Of a DNA stretch of 64,000 bases, positions 46,203-54,726 are shown piece after piece; the first letter of the stretch is position 1; the number at the start of each line of letters is the position of its first letter. Under the pieces are notes generated by a model, which saw nothing but the letters and a program-made list of their open reading frames with translations, searched no databases and was not told the DNA's origin. The DNA comes from Nocardia sp. NBC_01730 (GTDB lineage: Bacteria; Actinomycetota; Actinomycetes; Mycobacteriales; Mycobacteriaceae): contig NZ_CP109162.1 of NCBI RefSeq assembly GCF_035920445.1, forward strand, positions 6,448,001-6,512,000, in the 5' to 3' direction. The translations under genes were made by a program, and so were the position numbers.

Positions 46203-47230
46203 GCGGTGCCTCGCAGTGCGCGGTCTTCGACGGTGTCGTCGCGCAGCGCGCGAGCGATCCGGGAACGATGCAGATCCGTTGTGCCCCAAGCGGAGCGAAG
46301 CGCCGTCACCTTGGTCAGCCACAGCGACAGGTCGTACTCGGCGGTGTAGCCGATCGCGCCGTGCACCTGCAGTGCGGCGCGCGCCGCCCGGTAGGCGGCG
46401 TCGCCGCAGGCGATCACGGCGGCCGATACGTCACGGGCGCGGGTCGGTTCGCTCATGGTCAGCGCGGCGCGGAAGAGCAGTGGCTCGGCCAGGTCCAGCG
46501 CGATCAGCACGTCCGCGAGCTTCTGTTTCACGGCCTGGAACTCGCCGATCGGCTTGCCGAACTGTTTGCGCTGCTTGGCGTATTCGGTGGCAGCGTGCAG
46601 CAGCGACCGACCCGCGCCGAGCAGCTGAGCCGCGCAGGCCAGCGCGCCGGTGTCGAACCCGGCCGCGGCGGCGACGCGCACCTGCGGCCCTTCGGCGACC
46701 ATGTCGTCGGCGTCGACGGCGAACAACCTGCGCGGGGCATCGACCGACCGCACCAGGCCGGCGCGATGGCCGGTGCTCAGCTGGGTGCCGTCGACGTGCA
46801 GCACGACCTCGGCGGTGTCGGCGTCCAGGGCGACGCTGCTCTGGCCGGGTGTCGCGAAGGCCACGGTGCCCAGCGCCGCGCCCCCGGCGAAGCCGGGTAG
46901 CCACCGTGCGGCCAGACTCTGATCCGGAAGTGCTTGCAGCAGAGCGGGTATCGCTGCGGCAGTCTCCACGAGCGGGCCCGGCGCAGCGGACCTCCCGATC
47001 TCCTGGAACGCCACGACCAGATCGATCGGCTCGGCGCCGACGCCGCCGTGTTCCTCGGCGACGGCGAGGCCGAGGACACCAGCCTCGGCCAGCTGCCTGA
47101 TCAGTGCGCGGCCGGGGCGCGGGTCACCAGCGGCCCAGGCGCGCACCGCATTCGTCGTGCGCCCCGCGTCGAGCAGCTTGCGCAGACTTGTGCCGAAGTC
47201 GAGTTGTTCGGAACTCAGCGCGAATCTCAT
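46199..47230 (-). CDS. fadE32: Acyl-CoA dehydrogenase FadE32-like
   Basis: 343 residues. AVAEEHGGVGAEPIDLVVAF, KQFGKPIGEFQAVKQKLADV, QVHGAIGYTAEYDLSLWLTK. It lacks a standard catalytic Glu loop, as beta-type subunits do. FadE31 and FadE32 probably form one heterotetramer acting on a later ring C/D intermediate. ATG 47230 has GGAGGG upstream. 91 bases separate it from fadE31. Confidence 0.83.
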   Translation of the reverse strand: MRFALSSEQLDFGTSLRKLLDAGRTTNAVRAWAAGDPRPGRALIRQLAEAGVLGLAVAEEHGGVGAEPIDLVVAFQEIGRSAAPGPLVETAAAIPALLQALPDQSLAARWLPGFAGGAALGTVAFATPGQSSVALDADTAEVVLHVDGTQLSTGHRAGLVRSVDAPRRLFAVDADDMVAEGPQVRVAAAAGFDTGALACAAQLLGAGRSLLHAATEYAKQRKQFGKPIGEFQAVKQKLADVLIALDLAEPLLFRAALTMSEPTRARDVSAAVIACGDAAYRAARAALQVHGAIGYTAEYDLSLWLTKVTALRSAWGTTDLHRSRIARALRDDTVEDRALRGTA

Positions 47231-47321
47231 CGAGCCCTCCCTTCCATATGCGACTCCCGCGTCGTAGAAGCAGACCAATAGATGGCTCGAGACGGGTAGT
47301 CGCCGGACAGGTATTGCACAC

Positions 47322-48464
47322 TCATCGGCTGCTTCCTCTCGGTAGTCCGAGCAACCGCTCGGCGATGATGTTGCGCTGGATCTCGTTGGTGCCCGCATAG
47401 ATCGGACCGGACAGCGCGAACAGATATCCGTCGGTCCACGCCCCGGACCGCTCGGCCGCCCCGCCGAGCACCGCCAGCGCGGTCTCGTGCATGGCGATGT
47501 CGAGTTCGGACCAGAACACCTTGGTGATCGAGGATTCGGCGCCCAGCTTTCCGCCCTCGTCGAGCCGGGTGACGGTGCCGAAGGTGTGCAGGCGGTAGGC
47601 CTCGCTGCCGATCCACGCGTCCACCACGGCGTCACGCTGGGTGGTGTTGGTACGGTCGCCGTTGTCCAGCCACAGATCGATCAGCCGCTGCGCGGTGGCG
47701 CTGAAACGACCCGGGCTGCGCAGCGAGAGGCCGCGCTCGTTGCTGGAGGTGCTCATCGCGACCCGCCAGCCCTCGCCAGGCGCGCCGATCACGTCGCGGT
47801 CGGGCACGAACACGTCGTCGAGGAAGATTTCAGCGAAGCCGGGCTCGCCGTCCAACTGTGCGATCGGGCGCACCTGCACACCGTCGGCGGTCAGCGGGAA
47901 CATCATGTAGGTGAGGCCCTTGTGTCGCTCGGCCTCCGGGTCGCTGCGGAACAGCCCGAACGCCCAGTCCGCGTAAGCGGCGCGCGAACTCCAGGTCTTC
48001 TGGCCGCTGAGCAGCCAGCCACCGGTGGTGCGGCGGGCGGTGGAGCGGATGCCTGCCAGGTCGCTGCCCGCCTCCGGCTCGGACCATGCCTGCGCCCAGA
48101 TGTCGTCGCCACGCGCCATCCGCGGCATGATCCGTTCCAGCTGCTCGGGCGTGCCGTGCTCGAAAAGTGTCGGCGCGAGCAGGAAGATGCCGTTCTGGCT
48201 GACCCGCCCCGGTGCGCCCGCGGTGTAATACTCCTGCTCGAACAGCACCCATTCCAATAGCGAGGCGTTGCGTCCGCCGAACTCCTCCGGCCAGGCGACC
48301 ACGGAGAGGCGCCCGTCGGCGAGGGTGCGCTCCCACGCGCGATGCGCCTCGAAGCCGGCCTTGGTGTCCATCGAGGGCAGCGGTCGGGTGGGTTTGTTCG
48401 CGGCGAGGAATTCGCGGACCTCCCGCTGAAATTCCTGGGCCGGCTGGTCGAGATCCAGATCCAC
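47322..48464 (-). CDS. fadE31: Acyl-CoA dehydrogenase FadE31-like
   Basis: 380 residues, an alpha-type subunit with complete motifs: WSEPEAGSDLAGIRSTARR, SGQKTWSSRAAYADWAFGLF, and SGPIYAGTNEIQRNIIAERL near the C-terminus. Start GTG 48464 overlaps the echA stop (TAGTG). Operon order fadD3-(echA)-fadE31-fadE32-fadE33 parallels Rv3561-Rv3564. Confidence 0.86.
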   Translation of the reverse strand: MDLDLDQPAQEFQREVREFLAANKPTRPLPSMDTKAGFEAHRAWERTLADGRLSVVAWPEEFGGRNASLLEWVLFEQEYYTAGAPGRVSQNGIFLLAPTLFEHGTPEQLERIMPRMARGDDIWAQAWSEPEAGSDLAGIRSTARRTTGGWLLSGQKTWSSRAAYADWAFGLFRSDPEAERHKGLTYMMFPLTADGVQVRPIAQLDGEPGFAEIFLDDVFVPDRDVIGAPGEGWRVAMSTSSNERGLSLRSPGRFSATAQRLIDLWLDNGDRTNTTQRDAVVDAWIGSEAYRLHTFGTVTRLDEGGKLGAESSITKVFWSELDIAMHETALAVLGGAAERSGAWTDGYLFALSGPIYAGTNEIQRNIIAERLLGLPRGSSR

Positions 48465-49420
48465 TACGTTGTTCCGTTCTGTTCCGCGGTGCTCGCCGTG
48501 TCCTTCATCGACTTGGCGTTCATGCCGCCCAGTGCGTCGGCGCCGACTTCCGCGTTGTGCGCGTGCGCGAAGTGGTGCAGCCCGAAAACCGAGTCCATCC
48601 CCGAACGCATACCCATCAGGTCTTCGGCTTGGTTGACCGCCTTCTTGGTCAGCGCGAGGCCGAATTGCGGCATGGTGGCGATCTTTTCGGCGAGCGCCAT
48701 GGTCTCGGCCTCGAGCTCCGCGCGCGGCACCACCCGGTTGACCATGCCCCATTCCTTGGCCTGCGCCGCGCCGAATCGGTCGCCGGTGAACAGGAACTCC
48801 TTGGCCGCGCGAGGGCCCATCACCCAGGGGTGCGCGAAATATTCGACGCCCGGAATGCCCATGCGGACAACAGGGTCGGAGAAGAACGCGTCGTCGGAGG
48901 CGATGATCAGGTCACACACCCATGCCAGCATCAGCCCACCGGCGATGCAGGCGCCCTGCACCATCGCGATGGTCGGTTTCGGCATCTCCCGCCACCGCCT
49001 GCACATGCCGAGATAGACCTCGAGTTCGCGGGCGAAACGCTGGTCGCCGCCGACCCGGTCGACGTGGTCCCACCACAGTGCTGCCTTGTTCTGGTACCGC
49101 ACGTGGTGGTCGCGGCCGGGGGTGCCGATGTCGTGCCCGGCGCTGAAGTGTTTCCCGTTGCCTGCCAATACGATCACCCCTACCTCGGGGTCCTCCACGG
49201 CGCGCTCGAAGGCGGCGTCGAGCGCGTAGGTCATCACCGAGTTCTGCGCGTTGCGGTAGTCCGGCCGGTTCAGCGTGACAATCGCGACGCGGCCCCGCTT
49301 CTCGTAGGTGACGACTTCGCCCTCGTGTTCTTTCCGCCCTTCCGCGCTGTGTTCTTCCCGCCCCTCCGCGCTGTGTTCTTCCCGCCCCTCCGCCCCGACG
49401 GGGATTGCCGGTTCCGACAT
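48464..49420 (-). CDS. Enoyl-CoA hydratase/isomerase with acidic repeat N-terminus
   Basis: 318 residues. Crotonase core: VAIVTLNRPDYRNAQNSVM, GKHFSAGHDIG (oxyanion hole), PTIAMVQGACIAGGLMLAWV, GIPGVEYFAHPWVMGPRAAK. The first 35 residues are three copies of an eight-residue unit (EGREEHSA), absent from usual family members. No other start lies near the core, and ATG 49420 overlaps the fadD3 stop (TAATG), so the extension is probably translated. M. tuberculosis lacks an echA between fadD3 and fadE31. Confidence 0.87.
   Translation of the reverse strand: MSEPAIPVGAEGREEHSAEGREEHSAEGRKEHEGEVVTYEKRGRVAIVTLNRPDYRNAQNSVMTYALDAAFERAVEDPEVGVIVLAGNGKHFSAGHDIGTPGRDHHVRYQNKAALWWDHVDRVGGDQRFARELEVYLGMCRRWREMPKPTIAMVQGACIAGGLMLAWVCDLIIASDDAFFSDPVVRMGIPGVEYFAHPWVMGPRAAKEFLFTGDRFGAAQAKEWGMVNRVVPRAELEAETMALAEKIATMPQFGLALTKKAVNQAEDLMGMRSGMDSVFGLHHFAHAHNAEVGADALGGMNAKSMKDTASTAEQNGTT
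49325..49396 (-). repeat. 24-base tandem repeat, three units, in echA
   Basis: Units at 49325-49348, 49349-49372 and 49373-49396; the first two share all but two bases. On the minus strand the unit is AGCGCGGAGGGGCGGGAAGA plus ACAC. It encodes EGREEHSA repeats. The unit length is a multiple of three. Confidence 0.9.
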
Positions 49421-50973
49421 TACGACTTCTCCTCACGTAATTGACGCTTGAGTACTTTCCCGGCGGCGCTGTAGGGCAGCTGATCGCGGAACTCGACGAA
49501 CCGCGGCACCTTGAAGTTGGCCAGTACGGCGGTGGCGTGGGCGAGCACCTGCTCCTCGGTGAGCCGCGTGCCGGGCTTGCGCACCACGTACGCCTTGCCC
49601 ACCTCGCCCATCCTGGTGTCGGGCACCCCGACGACGGCGGACTCGGCTACCCCACCCAGCCGGGCCAGTGCCTGCTCGATCTCGGCCGGGTACACATTGA
49701 AGCCGCCCGAGATGTACATGTCCTTGAGCCGGTCGGTGATCTTCAGATACCCGCGGTCGTCGAGGGTGCCGATATCGCCGGTGTGCAGCCAGCCCTCGGC
49801 GTCGATGGTTTCCGCGGTGCTCGCCGGGTCGTTCAGGTAGCCGAGCATCACGTTGGGTCCGCGCAGCAAGACCTCGCCCGCCTCACTGAGGCGCAATTCG
49901 AAGTCCGCTATCGGCCTGCCACAGGTGTTCGCGATGGTCTCGGCGTCGTCTTCAGCGCGGCACATGGTGCCGAATCCCGCGGCCTCGGACAGGCCGTACG
50001 CGGTGATGACGACATCGAATTCGAGTTCTGAACGCATCCGCTCGACCAGCACGACGGGCACCGTCGCCGCGCCGGTGACGGCAACGCGCAGCGTGCTCAG
50101 GTCGTACTTGTCGCGGTCGGGGAAGTCGAGGATCGTCTGATAGATGGTCGGCGGCCCCGGCAGCACCGTGACCTTCTCTTCGGCGACCGAGCGCATGGTC
50201 TCCGGCACGTCGAAGGTCACCTGCGGGATGATCGTTGCCCCGGTGACCAGGCAAGCGAGGATGCCCGCCTTGTAGCCGAAGTTGTGGAAGAACGGGCTCA
50301 CCACCAGATACCGGTCGTCACCGCGCAGCGTGGCGCATTCCGCCCAGGCCCGCACCACCGACAGCGCCTGCCGATGCGCGACCAGGGTGCCCTTGCTGCG
50401 ACCGGTGGTGCCGGAGGTGAACAGGATGTCGGAGATGTCGTCGGGGCCGACCGTCGCGGCGCGTTCCTCCGCCTCGGCCACCGTGACCCGTTCGGCGACG
50501 GTCGCCAGCTCCGACCAGTCCAGAGCGGCGATGTCGGTGTTCTCGCCGCCCGCCTGGACCGGAATGACCACCACCGTGTCGATGGCGAGATCTCGTGCGG
50601 CAGCGCGTAGTTCGGCGAGCCGGTCGCGGCCGAGGAAGTTCCCCGCGACGAAGAGGGCCTTCGCCTGCACCCGGTCGAGCATGTCGGCGGCCTCGTCGGC
50701 GACATAGCGGGTGTTCAACGGCACCAGTGCCGCGCCGGCGTAGTGCGCGCCGAGCGCGGCGATCACCCAGTGGTGGGTGTTGGGGGCCCACATGGCCACC
50801 CGGTCGCCGACCCGCACACCGCGCGCGATCAGCGCCCGCGCCACCTCCTGGACCGCCTCGAGCAGCTGCGACCAGTCCAGTTGGACCGCACCGTCGGCGA
50901 TGGCCGGTGCGGCGCCGAACGTGCGGGCGGCCTGGTGCAGTGCCATCGGTGTCGTTTGTGCAGGGGTTGTCAC
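49420..50973 (-). CDS. fadD3: HIP-CoA synthetase FadD3
   Basis: 517 residues, adenylate-forming enzyme. P-loop ILFTSGTTGRSKGTLVAHRQ, FFHNFGYKAGILACLVTGAT, ITAYGLSEAAGFGTMCR, LHTGDIGTLDDRGYLKI and the catalytic Lys in LPYSAAGKVLKRQLREE. FadD3 activates HIP, the C/D-ring propionate left after ring A/B degradation. It is divergent from fadE30 across a KstR2 operator and leads the fadD3-echA-fadE31-32-33 operon. Confidence 0.94.
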   Translation of the reverse strand: MTTPAQTTPMALHQAARTFGAAPAIADGAVQLDWSQLLEAVQEVARALIARGVRVGDRVAMWAPNTHHWVIAALGAHYAGAALVPLNTRYVADEAADMLDRVQAKALFVAGNFLGRDRLAELRAAARDLAIDTVVVIPVQAGGENTDIAALDWSELATVAERVTVAEAEERAATVGPDDISDILFTSGTTGRSKGTLVAHRQALSVVRAWAECATLRGDDRYLVVSPFFHNFGYKAGILACLVTGATIIPQVTFDVPETMRSVAEEKVTVLPGPPTIYQTILDFPDRDKYDLSTLRVAVTGAATVPVVLVERMRSELEFDVVITAYGLSEAAGFGTMCRAEDDAETIANTCGRPIADFELRLSEAGEVLLRGPNVMLGYLNDPASTAETIDAEGWLHTGDIGTLDDRGYLKITDRLKDMYISGGFNVYPAEIEQALARLGGVAESAVVGVPDTRMGEVGKAYVVRKPGTRLTEEQVLAHATAVLANFKVPRFVEFRDQLPYSAAGKVLKRQLREEKS

Positions 50974-51020
50974 GGTTGTCCTTACCGTCCGTGCGAGCCA
51001 CTTATGTCCGTGCTCTACAA

Positions 51021-51034
51021 AGCAAGTGCTTGGT
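51021..51034. promoter_or_regulatory. KstR2 operator between fadD3 and fadE30
   Basis: AGCAAGTGCTTGGT fits the KstR2 consensus AnCAAGnnCTTGnT at all fixed positions. It lies 48 bases from the fadD3 start and 17 bases from the fadE30 start. Confidence 0.9.
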
Positions 51035-51050
51035 AGGTTATCCTACCGGC

Positions 51051-52268
51051 GTGGGTGCTATCCAGACCTCAGAATCCGACACCGCCGCGCCGGACGGGCG
51101 GTTTTCCGCTGCGCAAGACGCACAATTCGCCACCGAGGTGCGCGAGTGGCTCGCGGAGAACCTCGACGGAGAATTCCGCGAGCTGCGCGGCCTCGGCGGT
51201 CCCGGCCGAGAGCACGAGGCCTTCGACGAGCGCCTCGCCTGGGATCGGCACCTGGCCGCGGCGGGGTGGACCTGCCTCGGCTGGCCGAAGGAGTACGGCG
51301 GCCGCGCGGCGACTATGCGCCAGCAGGTGATCTTCCACGAGGAGTACGCCAAGGCCGACGCGCCCGCGCGGGTCTCGCACGTCGGCGAGGAACTGCTCGG
51401 GCCCACCTTGCTCGCCTTCGGCACCCGAGCGCAGAAGGACCGGTTCCTGCCGGGCATCCGCGCGGTCACCGAGCTGTGGTGCCAGGGCTACTCGGAACCG
51501 GGAGCGGGTTCGGATCTGGCCGCGATCAGCACCGCGGCGCACCTGGACGGCGCCGAGTGGTCGATCAACGGGCAGAAGATCTGGACCTCGCTGGCGCACG
51601 TCGCGGACTGGTGCTTCGTCGTCGCCCGCACCGAACGTGGGTCCACCAGGCACAAGGGCCTGTCCTACCTGCTAGTCCCGATGAAACAGCCGGGCATCGA
51701 CGTGCGCCCGATCATCCAGCTGACCGGCACTTCGGAGTTCAACGAGGTCTTCTTCGACAATGCGCGCACCGCGGCCGACCTGGTGGTCGGCGAGCCAGGC
51801 GACGGCTGGCGCATCGCGATGGGCACACTGACCTTCGAGCGGGGTATCTCCACGCTCGGCCAGCAGATTCGGTTCGCACGTGAGCTGGCCGATATCGAGG
51901 CGCTGGCCCGTCGCACCGGCGCGGCCGACGATCCGTTGATCGCCGACCGGATCGACCGGGCCTGGGTCGGGCTGCGGGTTCTGCGTGCGCACGCGATGCG
52001 CACCATGGAGGGCGCGGGCGTGGACGATGGGGGCGGCCAGGCGTCGGTGGCGAAACTGTTGTGGGCCAACTGGCATCGCGGCCTCGGCGAGCTGGCCATG
52101 GCTGTGCTCGGCGCGCGAGGGTTGGTGGCGGGCGAGGACGATCTCGACGAATGGCAGCGGCTGTATCTGTTCACCCGCGCCGACACCATCTACGGAGGTT
52201 CGAACGAAGTGCAGCGCAATATCATCGCCGAGCGCGTGCTCGGCCTGCCGCGCGAGGCGCGCCCGTGA
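51051..52268 (+). CDS. fadE30: Acyl-CoA dehydrogenase FadE30 (IpdE1 subunit)
   Basis: 405 residues. GYSEPGAGSDLAAISTAAHL, NGQKIWTSLAHVADWCFVVA, RADTIYGGSNEVQRNIIAER. The alpha subunit with the flavin and the catalytic loop; its partner IpdE2 is encoded in the divergent operon, as in mycobacteria. Start GTG 51051, with no ribosome site and the KstR2 operator 17 bases upstream, so possibly leaderless. It overlaps ipdF (GTGA). Confidence 0.92.
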   Translation: MGAIQTSESDTAAPDGRFSAAQDAQFATEVREWLAENLDGEFRELRGLGGPGREHEAFDERLAWDRHLAAAGWTCLGWPKEYGGRAATMRQQVIFHEEYAKADAPARVSHVGEELLGPTLLAFGTRAQKDRFLPGIRAVTELWCQGYSEPGAGSDLAAISTAAHLDGAEWSINGQKIWTSLAHVADWCFVVARTERGSTRHKGLSYLLVPMKQPGIDVRPIIQLTGTSEFNEVFFDNARTAADLVVGEPGDGWRIAMGTLTFERGISTLGQQIRFARELADIEALARRTGAADDPLIADRIDRAWVGLRVLRAHAMRTMEGAGVDDGGGQASVAKLLWANWHRGLGELAMAVLGARGLVAGEDDLDEWQRLYLFTRADTIYGGSNEVQRNIIAERVLGLPREARP

Positions 52269-53062
52269 CGGGGCCGCTGTCGGTTGCCCCCGCGCCCGTT
52301 CCGGGGCACAGCCTCCTGACCGGACGCGCCGCTGTGATCACCGCCGCCGCCGGCACCGGCATCGGCTCGGCCACCGCGCGCAGGCTGCTCGCCGAAGGCG
52401 CTGACGTGGTCGTCTCCGATTGGCACGAGCGGCGTCTCGCGGAGACCGCGACCGAGCTGGCCGCCGAGTTCCCGAACCGGCGGGTCGCCTCGATCGCGTG
52501 CGACGTGCAGAGCACCGAGCAGGTCGACGCGCTGGTGCGCGGCGCGGCCGAGGCCATCGGCCGGATCGACATCATGGTCAACAACGCCGGGCTCGGCGGC
52601 GAGACGCCGGTGGTCGACATGACCGACGAGCAGTGGGACCGCGTCCTGGACATCACTTTGACTGGCACCTTCCGCTGCACCCGCGCCGCGCTCGGCTACT
52701 TCCGCGACGCCGGCCACGGCGGCGTGATCGTGAACAATGCCAGCGTGCTCGGCTGGCGCGCGCAGCACGGCCAGGCGCACTACGCCGCGGCCAAGGCCGG
52801 CGTGATGGCGCTGACCAGGTGCAGCGCGGTCGAGGCCGCCGAACTCGGCGTCCGGATCAACGCGGTGGCGCCGAGTATCGCCAGGCACGCCTTTCTGGAC
52901 AAGGTCAGCTCGACCGAATTGCTCGACCGGTTGTCCGAGCGCGAGGCATTCGGTCGCGCGGCCGAGCCGTGGGAGGTCGCCGCGACGATCGCGATGCTGG
53001 CCAGCGACTACACCTCCTACCTGACCGGCGAGGTGGTCTCGGTCAGCAGTCAACGCGCCTGA
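52265..53062 (+). CDS. ipdF: Short-chain dehydrogenase IpdF
   Basis: 265 residues, classical SDR. AAVITAAAGTGIGSATARRL (cofactor), MVNNAGLGGETPVVDM, Ser in NNASVLGWRAQHGQ, and YAAAKAGVMALTRCSAVEAA (Tyr-x3-Lys). It corresponds to Rv3559c/IpdF, which oxidises the 5-hydroxyl of a HIP-derived CoA thioester. Co-transcribed with fadE30. Confidence 0.9.
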   Translation: MTGPLSVAPAPVPGHSLLTGRAAVITAAAGTGIGSATARRLLAEGADVVVSDWHERRLAETATELAAEFPNRRVASIACDVQSTEQVDALVRGAAEAIGRIDIMVNNAGLGGETPVVDMTDEQWDRVLDITLTGTFRCTRAALGYFRDAGHGGVIVNNASVLGWRAQHGQAHYAAAKAGVMALTRCSAVEAAELGVRINAVAPSIARHAFLDKVSSTELLDRLSEREAFGRAAEPWEVAATIAMLASDYTSYLTGEVVSVSSQRA

Positions 53063-53318
53063 GCCGCTGTGTTTGTTTTTGCAGCGCCTACGGCGCCGCG
53101 AACGTACAGTGCTCGGTCTCGCTGCGGGGTCGGGCCGAGTGGTTGAGTTCGGGCCGATCGCTGTGGGGAATGCCTGGTCTGCGGCGCCGCGGTGTTCGCG
53201 CCTGTTCGGCCCCCTGAGTGGGCGGCTGATCAAGGTGCGAAAACGATGACGCGTCGACTCACCGGGTGTGCCATGCTGGGTGGGGTCTAATCTCGCACTT
53301 GCCAAGGGGGCGATGGCT

Positions 53319-54053
53319 ATGGGCCTGGATCGCCCACCTGCCCGCGAACAATTGGAACTCGAATTGGTGCGCGAAGTCGTGCTGGCCAGACGGCGGCTGG
53401 ACAGCTTGATACTTTCGGCACTCACGCTCGGAGCCGAGCTCATCGAGCACACCTCCGAATGCGCGACCGCCATGCGTGCCGCGCAGATTCTCGAGGATCA
53501 CGCCGTCGACGAAGGCGAGGTCGCCCGCGACCCGCGCGGCGCGCTGCGCGCCGATCTGGCCCGCGATCGGGAGCGTGCCAGACGCATCGGGCTGAGCTCC
53601 GAATTCGACACTTCCGAAATCGAAGAGGATCGGCGCAGACAACGCCAGAACGCGTTGCTGTGCGAGGTCCGCGCGGATCTGCTCGCGGTCGTCGCGAAGT
53701 GCCGGAAGTTCCGTTTCGACCGGGTGGCCTTCGCGGACGAGGTCGCGCGCGGTCTGTGCGCCGCCACCGACAAGCTGGTGCTCGCCGCGGACATGGACAC
53801 CTATCGCGCCTGGCAGCGCGGCATGCTGCTCGAGCTGATCGAGGAGCCGGTGCGCTATGGCCCGCCGCGGGTGATGGCCACGGTGGACGCCGGACCCGGC
53901 CGCGGCGAGCTCACCGTCGAATGGGACAGCTGCGAGCGTCGTCTCGCACTCGTGACGCGGATGGCCAGGGCCGGCGTGTCACCCGTGGCGATATGTGATC
54001 GGCTGCTCGCCGACCTGTCGGTCTCGTCGCCGCTGCGCTACTCGGCGCGCTGA
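53319..54053 (+). CDS. Hypothetical Arg/Ala-rich helical protein
   Basis: 244 residues from ATG 53319 (ATG 53313 is also possible; AAGGGGG fits 53319 better). Strongly charged helices (ELVREVVLARRRLDSLILSA, ARDRERARRIGLSSEFDTSE) and no signal or membrane segment. It lies between ipdF and kstR2 on the same strand but outside both operators. No family recognised; not present at this position in M. tuberculosis. Confidence 0.65.
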   Translation: MGLDRPPAREQLELELVREVVLARRRLDSLILSALTLGAELIEHTSECATAMRAAQILEDHAVDEGEVARDPRGALRADLARDRERARRIGLSSEFDTSEIEEDRRRQRQNALLCEVRADLLAVVAKCRKFRFDRVAFADEVARGLCAATDKLVLAADMDTYRAWQRGMLLELIEEPVRYGPPRVMATVDAGPGRGELTVEWDSCERRLALVTRMARAGVSPVAICDRLLADLSVSSPLRYSAR

Positions 54054-54078
54054 GTCACCGCACCTGTCCACTCGACCA

Positions 54079-54092
54079 AGCAAATGCTTGGT
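54079..54092. promoter_or_regulatory. KstR2 operator before kstR2
   Basis: AGCAAATGCTTGGT differs from the KstR2 consensus at one fixed base. It sits in the longer palindrome CCAAGCAAATGCTTGG. It ends six bases before the kstR2 ATG, fitting autoregulation and control of fadA6. Confidence 0.82.
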
Positions 54093-54098
54093 TGTACT

Positions 54099-54716
54099 AT
54101 GAGCCAGGTGACCGCACCAGACGCCTCGAAATCAGCACGGCGCAACGAACTGCTCGCACTGGCGGCCGAGCTGTTTGCCGAGCGAGGACTGCGCGCCACC
54201 ACGGTGCGCGACATCGCCGATGCGGCCGGAATCCTGTCGGGCAGCCTCTACCATCACTTCGATTCGAAGGAATCGATGGTGGACGAGATCCTGCGCGGCT
54301 TCCTGGACGACCTGTTCGGCCGCTACCGCGAGATCGTCTCCTCCGGCTCGAGTTCGCGAGACACTCTGGAAGCCTTGGTGCTCGCGTCCTACGAGTCGTT
54401 CAACCGCTGGCACGCCGCGGTGGCGATCTACCAGGCCGAGGCCAAGCGTCTGCGCACCGCGGAGCGGTTCACCTACATCGCCGACTACAACCGCGAGTTC
54501 CGCGAACTCTGGCACCGGGTGTTGACCAACGGCGTCGAGGACGGCAGTTTCCGGCCGGAACTCGACGTCGAACTGGCCTACCGGTTCCTGCGCGACACAG
54601 TGTGGGTCGCGGTGCGGTGGTACCGGCCAGGTGGTGCCATCACCGTCGACAACCTCGCCAAGCAGTACCTGACCATCGTCCTCGACGGGCTCACCGTCCC
54701 CGAGCGCACCATGTAG
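54099..54716 (+). CDS. kstR2: TetR-family repressor of the HIP pathway KstR2
   Basis: 205 residues. FAERGLRATTVRDIADAAGI, LSGSLYHHFDSKESMVDEIL and the C-terminal FLRDTVWVAVRWYRPGGAIT match KstR2. It represses the C/D-ring genes and is released by HIP-CoA made by FadD3. It precedes fadA6 by ten bases. Start ATG 54099 lies six bases from the operator, so a short or absent leader is likely. Confidence 0.95.
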   Translation: MSQVTAPDASKSARRNELLALAAELFAERGLRATTVRDIADAAGILSGSLYHHFDSKESMVDEILRGFLDDLFGRYREIVSSGSSSRDTLEALVLASYESFNRWHAAVAIYQAEAKRLRTAERFTYIADYNREFRELWHRVLTNGVEDGSFRPELDVELAYRFLRDTVWVAVRWYRPGGAITVDNLAKQYLTIVLDGLTVPERTM

Positions 54717-54726
54717 GAGTCCTTAC

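Noticed and set aside
53063..53318. GC-rich segment after ipdF as an RNA gene or terminator
   Set aside because: Only a weak GCGCC/GGCGC stem; no convincing hairpin or conserved RNA fold.
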